Source: CAYZXU01 sp964482535 (GTDB taxonomy: Bacteria; Desulfobacterota; Desulfobacteria; Desulfobacterales; BuS5). Taken from it: DNA of 18,976 nucleotides. Every line of letters begins with the position of its first letter. Positions within the stretch are counted from its first letter, which is position 1. This document shows positions 15,409-18,976 of the stretch, one piece after another. The stretch is from NCBI GenBank assembly GCA_964482535.1, contig CAYZXU010000043.1, forward strand, positions 1 through 18,976, read 5' to 3'. Under the pieces are notes generated by a model. It made no database searches and was not told the origin of the DNA. It saw nothing but the letters and a program-made list of their open reading frames with translations. A program made the translations under genes and the position numbers.

Positions 15409-17826
15409 TTAAATATCTAATTCATTTACCTCTAATGCATTGGTTTGTATAAATTCCCTTCTTGGTTCAACCTCTTCTCCCATAAGAATTGTAAAAATTT
15501 CATCTGTTTCTAAATCATCATCAATTTTAACCTTAAGCATATTTCTTTTTTCAGGATTCATAGTTGTTTCCCATAACTGGTCAGGATTCATTTCACCAAG
15601 ACCCTTATACCTCTGTATTCCTATACCCTTTTTACCCTCATCCAACAAAAAAGAAATAAGCTCTTTTTTATTATTTTTAACAATAAAATTATCGTCTGTA
15701 TCCTTGTTTAATACAGTAAAAGGAGGCATATCAAACTTTAATATTTTTTTTGAAAGTATAATTATTTTTTGAAAATCTGAAGCATATATAAACCCTCGCC
15801 CAATTTTTACAGGTTTAATATGTCTTATATTTTTTTTTAAATCATTTTCCCTGCTCTCTGAAGGATTAATAAAAATTTCATATAGATTTCTATCCTGATT
15901 CCATAATATTTCACTTGCATTAAAATTATTATTAACAAGAACATCTCTCAATCCTGACATTTTTTCTTTATCTTGAAGATATTTAATATCTTCTACACCT
16001 TCATTTACAAGTGTTTCTATAAGATTTTTTAATATTCCTTTTTTTTCAAATCTGGATAATATTGAAAAATATTCACAAAGATCATTTATAAACAGATACA
16101 TTTCATGTTCTGATAATATTTTTTCTTCTTTTCCTGATTTAATTTTTTTTTTCCTGCAAATTCTTTTTATAATATACTCATTTAATTCTGTTTCGTTCTT
16201 CAGATAAGTCTCATTTTTTCCTTTTCCAACTTTAAATAATGGTGGCTGAGCTATATATAAATAACCTTTTTTTATTATTTCAAGCATTTGTCTGTAAAAG
16301 AAGGTTAATAAAAGTGTCCTTATGTGTGATCCGTCAACATCTGCATCGGTCATTATTATAATTTTATGATATCTTATTTTTTCAATATCATATTCTTCCT
16401 CTCCCACACCTGTTCCCAATACAGTAATTATATTTTTTATCTCTTCACTATGGAGAATTTTATCAAATCTTGCCTTTTCAACATTTAATATTTTACCCTT
16501 TAAAGGTAATATTGCCTGAAATTTTCTATCTCTGCCCTGTTTTGCACTTCCACCCGCTGAATCTCCCTCAACAAGATAAATTTCCCTTTCAGACGGTTCT
16601 GAATTCTGGCATTCCGCAAGCTTTCCAGGAAGACTTGAATCAAGAAGTGAACCCTGTTTTCTTGCTAAATCCCTTGCCCTTTTAGCTGCATCCCTTGCCC
16701 TGGCAGCATCAACTGCTTTTGTTATTATTTTTTTTCCAACATTAGGATTTTCTTCTAAAAAAATACTTAGTTTCTCATTTACAAGAGACTCAACAAGTCC
16801 TTTTACTTCACTGTTTCCAAGTTTTGTCTTTGTTTGTCCTTCAAACTGAGGATTTTTAATTTTTACACTTATAATGGCAGTTAAACCTTCTCTTACATCA
16901 TCACCACTTATTTTTTCTTTAAGGTTTTTTGGAAGGTTCCCATTTGATGCATAGTTATTTAATGTGCGTGTTAATCCTGCTTTAAACCCTATAAGATGAA
17001 ATCCACCTTCAACTGTATTAATATTATTTGCAAATGAATATAATTTTTCTTTAAATGTATTATTATATTGAATGGCAATTTCTATCTGTACATCATTTTT
17101 ATATCCATCAATAAATATAGGATTATGTAAAGGAGTGTTGCGTCTATTCAGATATTCCACAAAAGCGGATAATCCTCCATCATAATAAAATTCATCTTTA
17201 TTATCAGACCGCTCTTCTTCAAGTATTATCCGTATTCCCTTATTTAAAAAAGCGAGTTCTCTCAGCCTTCTTGCTAATATTTCATAACTAAAAATATCTG
17301 TATTAAAAATCTCGGGATCCGGTTTAAAATGAATTTTTGTTCCATTTTTCTTTGTCTTGCCAATAATTTCTAATTCACTAACTTTTTTTCCTCTTTTATA
17401 AGTCTGAAAGTATATATTTTCATTTGAATAAATTTCAACTTCCAGCAATTCAGACAAAGCATTTACAACTGAAACTCCAACTCCATGAAGACCGCCTGAA
17501 ACTTTATAAGAATCATTATCAAACTTTCCTCCTGCGTGAAGCTTCGTCATTACAACTTCAACTGCTGTAATATTTTCTTTTTTATGAATTCCAACAGGAA
17601 TCCCTCTTCCGTTATCTTCAACACTTACGCTGTTATCAGTATTAATTATAACATTTATAGAATCACAATATCCTGCCATTGCTTCATCAATACTGTTATC
17701 AACAACTTCATAAACAAGATGATGAAGTCCTTCAACATCAACATTCCCTATATACATTGAAGGTCTTTTTCTAACTGCTTCCAGGCCTTCAAGTATTTTT
17801 ATATTATCTTCGTTATATTTATTCAT
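15409..17826 (-). CDS. gyrB: DNA gyrase subunit B
   Basis: GyrB is the ATPase subunit of DNA gyrase, which introduces negative supercoils together with GyrA. The 805-residue length is close to E. coli GyrB. The GHKL ATPase domain has Glu40 and Asn44 (EVVDNSIDEA), DNGRGIP (71-77) and GGLHGVGVSVVNALS (111-125), with the QTKTK loop Lys335 in the transducer domain. The TOPRIM domain has Glu420 in EGDSAGG and the DADVD acids (494-498). Between TOPRIM and the C-terminal RYKGLGEM (739-746) lies the long insertion known from proteobacterial GyrB. It starts at an ATG overlapping the dnaN stop by 4 nt (ATGA), with a GAGG just upstream, so translation is coupled. Codon use is strongly AT-biased (AAA, AAT, ATA), more so than in the acyl-CoA genes. 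Confidence 0.98.
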   Translation of the reverse strand: MNKYNEDNIKILEGLEAVRKRPSMYIGNVDVEGLHHLVYEVVDNSIDEAMAGYCDSINVIINTDNSVSVEDNGRGIPVGIHKKENITAVEVVMTKLHAGGKFDNDSYKVSGGLHGVGVSVVNALSELLEVEIYSNENIYFQTYKRGKKVSELEIIGKTKKNGTKIHFKPDPEIFNTDIFSYEILARRLRELAFLNKGIRIILEEERSDNKDEFYYDGGLSAFVEYLNRRNTPLHNPIFIDGYKNDVQIEIAIQYNNTFKEKLYSFANNINTVEGGFHLIGFKAGLTRTLNNYASNGNLPKNLKEKISGDDVREGLTAIISVKIKNPQFEGQTKTKLGNSEVKGLVESLVNEKLSIFLEENPNVGKKIITKAVDAARARDAAKRARDLARKQGSLLDSSLPGKLAECQNSEPSEREIYLVEGDSAGGSAKQGRDRKFQAILPLKGKILNVEKARFDKILHSEEIKNIITVLGTGVGEEEYDIEKIRYHKIIIMTDADVDGSHIRTLLLTFFYRQMLEIIKKGYLYIAQPPLFKVGKGKNETYLKNETELNEYIIKRICRKKKIKSGKEEKILSEHEMYLFINDLCEYFSILSRFEKKGILKNLIETLVNEGVEDIKYLQDKEKMSGLRDVLVNNNFNASEILWNQDRNLYEIFINPSESRENDLKKNIRHIKPVKIGRGFIYASDFQKIIILSKKILKFDMPPFTVLNKDTDDNFIVKNNKKELISFLLDEGKKGIGIQRYKGLGEMNPDQLWETTMNPEKRNMLKVKIDDDLETDEIFTILMGEEVEPRREFIQTNALEVNELDI

Positions 17827-18950
17827 ATCCTCATCGGCATTATTGCATTTATATAATTATTATCATCAGCATCTTCAATTAAGCATGGATGTTCTTCATC
17901 AACTATATTTAAAATAATATTTTCACCCTCTATAACATTTAAAGTATCTATAAAAAACTTAGGATTAAAAGCCACTTCAAAAGGTTCTCCTTTATAACTT
18001 ATAGGCATATCCTCTTTTGATTCACCTAATTCAGGATTTGTGGATGTTATATTTAGTTTATTATTATAAAAGTTAAATATAACTCCTTTATAATTTTCTG
18101 CTGATAAAATTGACATTCTTTTTAGCATCATCATAAATAACTGCTTGTTAATTTTTATAATATTACAGTTACCTTTCTTAACAATATCTTCGTATTTTGG
18201 AAATATACCTTCAAGAAGTCTTGAAATAACTGTTTCTTTCTCTTTTTTTAAAATAAAATGATTATCTTTAAAACCTATTAAAACAGTTCCCTGATTATCA
18301 ATAAATTTAAATACTTCACTTAATTCCTTTTTGGGTATAATAATACCTTTATCTATAAAAAATTTATCATCAGATTCATATAAATAATCAACCGTTGAAA
18401 GTCTGCTTCCGTCTGTTGCAACCATTCTTAATATTTTTTTATTGTCATCTTTATTGCTGATTATTTCAAGATAAACTCCCAATATATGTGGACGGGTATC
18501 AGTGGTATCAGTTATTCCTATTACAAGTGATTTTTCTATCATTTTTTTAAAATATAATGATTCAATATTAAAAAAAATTATATCATCAATTTTAGGAATA
18601 TCCGGAAAATCATCATAATCAGCTCCAACTATATGATAAATAACATTACCTTTACCTATATTGATCCATTTATTTTCGATTTCATCAAAAAGGATCTCAT
18701 TATCAGGATAATCCCTTACAATTTCAAATAGTTTTTGTGCATTAATTGCGATGCTTCCTTCAGTCTCTATTTTAGCTGGATATGATCCTTCAAAACTTGT
18801 TTCAAGATCCGTTGCAGTCAGTTTTATAGTAGAACCGGATGCTGAAATTAATAAATTTGATGTTATTGAAAGACTCGTTTTTTTTCCAGTTAAACCCTGT
18901 ATATTGGATAATACGTTAAGTATATCTTTTTTATTAACGATAAATTTCAT
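17823..18950 (-). CDS. dnaN: DNA polymerase III beta subunit (sliding clamp)
   Basis: DnaN is the ring-shaped clamp that tethers DNA polymerase III to DNA and recruits other replication and repair proteins. The 375-residue length is typical of three clamp folds. The start MKFIVNKKDILNVLSNIQGL, the ATDLE motif near residue 47-51, the VATDGSRLS segment and the C-terminal MPMRI (usual MPMRL) identify it. The ATG at 18950 is preceded by an AAGGAA ribosome site at 18957-18962. Its stop overlaps the gyrB start. dnaN and gyrB usually follow dnaA, so dnaA and possibly the origin are expected beyond the right edge. The 26 bases upstream of the gene in this window are nearly all A+T. Confidence 0.97.
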   Translation of the reverse strand: MKFIVNKKDILNVLSNIQGLTGKKTSLSITSNLLISASGSTIKLTATDLETSFEGSYPAKIETEGSIAINAQKLFEIVRDYPDNEILFDEIENKWINIGKGNVIYHIVGADYDDFPDIPKIDDIIFFNIESLYFKKMIEKSLVIGITDTTDTRPHILGVYLEIISNKDDNKKILRMVATDGSRLSTVDYLYESDDKFFIDKGIIIPKKELSEVFKFIDNQGTVLIGFKDNHFILKKEKETVISRLLEGIFPKYEDIVKKGNCNIIKINKQLFMMMLKRMSILSAENYKGVIFNFYNNKLNITSTNPELGESKEDMPISYKGEPFEVAFNPKFFIDTLNVIEGENIILNIVDEEHPCLIEDADDNNYINAIMPMRI

Positions 18951-18976
18951 TTTAATTCCTTTAATAAATATATATA

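Noticed and set aside
18951..18976. Replication origin or DnaA boxes at the right edge
   Set aside because: Only 26 AT-rich bases are available and no TTATCCACA-like box is seen, so an origin cannot be supported here.
1..18976. CRISPR array, tRNA, transposon ends or defence genes
   Set aside because: No regularly spaced repeats, cloverleaf-like segments, transposase motifs or long terminal repeats were found; all sizable gene frames fit housekeeping or catabolic families.

Overview
The window is a bacterial chromosome segment close to the replication-initiation region. It ends, at the right edge, just upstream of dnaN, which is followed on the minus strand by gyrB. Gene content suggests an anaerobic member of the Desulfobacterota, probably Desulfobacterales. 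The evidence is a HisF of the type remembered from Desulfovibrio-like sulfate reducers, a deltaproteobacterial SIR2 variant, a short DksA, and a fatty-acid-type acyl-CoA dehydrogenase/ETF cluster. This placement is inferred from protein character, not from a marker search. The DNA is A+T-rich, most strongly in gyrB and dnaN.

Left half (197-8473, plus strand): a tightly packed housekeeping array with many overlapping starts. Order: a CvpA-family membrane protein, mazG (NTP pyrophosphohydrolase), hisH and hisF (the two subunits of imidazole glycerol phosphate synthase), a SIR2-family deacylase gene broken by one frameshift in a T8 run, dksA, a PHP-domain phosphoesterase (RNase AM/YciV type), rnc (RNase III), an Elp3-like radical SAM protein, a MobA-like molybdenum cofactor guanylyltransferase and a YhcC-type (TIGR01212) radical SAM protein. 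The array ends in a clear intrinsic terminator at 8465-8508.

Right half (18950-8507, minus strand, listed in transcription order): dnaN and gyrB overlap by 4 nt (ATGA). After a 107-nt AT-rich gap comes etfB, etfA, a short-chain-type acyl-CoA dehydrogenase, a thiolase and a second acyl-CoA dehydrogenase. A strong terminator follows, and then a third, long-chain-type acyl-CoA dehydrogenase with its own strong ribosome binding site. Together these encode the first (dehydrogenation) and last (thiolysis) steps of beta-oxidation plus the electron carrier for the dehydrogenases. Enoyl-CoA hydratase, 3-hydroxyacyl-CoA dehydrogenase, acyl-CoA ligase and an ETF:quinone oxidoreductase are not in the window.

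No rRNA, tRNA, CRISPR, insertion sequence or phage gene was seen, and no gene-free stretch exceeds 300 bases. I found no clearly new system. The points most worth a second look are the frameshifted sirtuin on a slippery T run, the different catalytic-base arrangements in the three acyl-CoA dehydrogenases, the ETF sequence type, and overlapping inverted repeats between the second and third dehydrogenase genes.
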